8,484 nucleotides of DNA from Kiritimatiellia bacterium (GTDB lineage: Bacteria > Verrucomicrobiota > Kiritimatiellia > RFP12 > UBA1067), in assembly GCA_017508315.1 (NCBI GenBank), contig JAFVZE010000300.1, positions 1-8,484 on the forward strand, read 5' to 3'. Shown here piece by piece: positions 7,252 through 8,484 of the stretch. Position 1 is the first letter of the stretch; every line of letters starts with the position of its first letter. Both the position numbers and the translations under genes were made by a program. The notes beneath the pieces are model-generated. The model was not told the DNA's origin and searched no databases. It saw only the letters and a list, made by a program, of their open reading frames with translations.

Positions 7252-8484
7252 ATGAAGAAGACCATACAACACCTCGCTTCGTTAGCATCAATGGCGCTTT
7301 GCGCGCTCTGTTCGCCGCTTGCCGCGTCAGCCGCGAACGGCCACATCTTCGACATATTCCCGTCGGACGAATTCGGAACGGCCGTTTCGAGTCCCGTCGC
7401 GTCGGCCGATGCGCCTTTGGGCGGCGGCGAGAAGGTGAACTTCGTCGTGCGCATGTACAAGGCGGACAATTCCTCGTCATCGACGAAGTGGCGCTTGAAG
7501 CATATCGGTCTCAACAGCGAGGCTGTCGATGCGGTTTTGAACCCCTTCGGCATCGGAATCTACGTTTCCGGCGAGATCCGCATCGCGACTTTGAAGAGCG
7601 TTCTTTCGACCGGCGATTACTTCTCCGATTTCGTCTTCGAATACGTCACCAAGCCGGGCGATTTCGCGCTTCCGATCGTTTTGGCCAATGCCGACGGCAA
7701 GCCGGCGAGCGATAGCGCGGTTTCCGATCTTTCCTATTACGTGAGTCCCGCGTCGGTCGGAGTATGGTCGATCGTAGACGGGAACGGTGCTCCCGCAAAC
7801 TTCTGGTGGGGTACTCCTACCTACCCCGGCATAGGGGCTACCAGCTCGCAGGACTACTGCATGCGCGGTGCCGGTTTCCACGTGAAGACCATTGATTTCG
7901 ATTCCGATTTCGAAGTTCCCAATGCCGATCCCGCGCAGGCGATCTGGCGCACGGTTCATGAAGGTTCAACCATCCCCGGCGGCGCCACTCCGAGCATTGA
8001 GGTGGTCGGCATGCCCACGAACGCCGTCACGCTTTACGTGTGGTCTTTGAACGAGACCGCCGTCATGGTCGACGGCGGCGTTCAGCGCGATATCCACGTC
8101 ACCGCGACGACAACCGAGAAACGCTGGGTGAAAGAGATCAAGGTTGTCGCCGGTAAGCTTGAGTATCCTTTTGAAATCAGAGGCAAAGAGGGTCAAAATG
8201 GCGCGACGGATTATCTCGTTTTGAGCGCTTATCCCGACTTCAACTATTATGCGCTCGGATCTCCGGACTACAATACGCGTATTCCCGATTTCGTCACCGT
8301 CCGCGTGCAGTGCACCGAGCCGCTGCCGCCGTCGGTCAGGATCGCTCCGGCCAAGACCCCGATCACCGCCACGAGTGACTACACCAACTGCGTGACCGAG
8401 CTTCTCGTTTCCTTCACCCAGCCCTACACCGAGGACGTCGAAATTACGATCACGCCCTCGTTCGAAAACGGCGCTGCCGTCAGC
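7252..8484 (+). CDS. Secreted beta-rich protein, 3'-partial
   Basis: The frame from ATG 7252 stays open for 411 codons to the right edge. Residues 1-27 form a clear Sec signal peptide: MKK n-region, hydrophobic core from about 8 to 20, and likely cleavage after ASA (residue 27). No lipobox is present although Cys 17 and 20 lie in the core. The mature part begins NGHIFDIFP and is rich in Val, Thr, Asp and aromatic residues with many alternating strands: a first beta-sandwich-like region about 60-160 (VNFVVRMYKADN, FVFEYVTKPGDFALPIVLA), a second about 165-280 (VGVWSIVDGNG, then VTLYVWSLNETAVMVDGG), and Ig-like strands near the edge (FVTVRVQCTEPLPPSVRI, ELLVSFTQPYTEDVEITI). I recognise no named family or catalytic motif. 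It follows the lipoprotein gene by 11 bases and probably shares its mRNA. It resembles the giant protein in style, but shared domains could not be confirmed. Confidence 0.9.
   Translation, partial: MKKTIQHLASLASMALCALCSPLAASAANGHIFDIFPSDEFGTAVSSPVASADAPLGGGEKVNFVVRMYKADNSSSSTKWRLKHIGLNSEAVDAVLNPFGIGIYVSGEIRIATLKSVLSTGDYFSDFVFEYVTKPGDFALPIVLANADGKPASDSAVSDLSYYVSPASVGVWSIVDGNGAPANFWWGTPTYPGIGATSSQDYCMRGAGFHVKTIDFDSDFEVPNADPAQAIWRTVHEGSTIPGGATPSIEVVGMPTNAVTLYVWSLNETAVMVDGGVQRDIHVTATTTEKRWVKEIKVVAGKLEYPFEIRGKEGQNGATDYLVLSAYPDFNYYALGSPDYNTRIPDFVTVRVQCTEPLPPSVRIAPAKTPITATSDYTNCVTELLVSFTQPYTEDVEITITPSFENGAAVS

Overview
The window is almost fully coding on the + strand and reads as part of a cell-surface or secretion locus of a bacterium with a two-membrane envelope. 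It holds three genes: a giant secreted or membrane-anchored beta-rich protein (enters from the left edge, ends at 6812), a 131-residue predicted lipoprotein (6845-7240), and the first 411 residues of another secreted beta-rich protein (7252 to the right edge). The intergenic gaps are only 32 and 11 bases, so nothing over 300 bases is left without a gene. I see no tRNA, rRNA, CRISPR array, transposase, integrase or plasmid/phage gene. The style (giant secreted multidomain protein with a lamin-tail domain, high GC, GA-poor ribosome sites) suggests a Verrucomicrobiota/Kiritimatiellota/Lentisphaerota-type organism; this is an impression and not a proof.

Gene 1 has an N-terminal hydrophobic anchor preceded by Arg/Lys residues, then several beta-sandwich (jelly-roll-like) modules with shared opening (SFNAR / SFKAR) and closing (IDNV / IDDV / VDEV) signatures, a lamin-tail domain at residues about 1684-1899 and an unassigned C-terminal region. 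No catalytic motif was recognised. Residues are numbered from the TTG at 48, though the true start is probably left of the window.

The most striking signal is compositional. Codons TTA, CTA and TCA occur 7 times in 48-671, not at all in 672-1724, once at 1725, not in 1728-2510, 7 times in 2511-3266, and never again in the 1181 codons from 3267 to 6809. The second low-GC island coincides with what looks like a separate domain nested between two strands of a jelly-roll module, which suggests a domain cassette acquired from another source. Near the start of gene 2 there is a good promoter match that would give a leaderless mRNA, followed by a dense group of hairpins in the signal-peptide coding region, including a pair of mutually exclusive stems with a T run.

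How the genes work together is inferred: the two large secreted proteins and the small helical lipoprotein may form or anchor a surface structure or adhesin. Nothing in the sequence gives a substrate or ligand.
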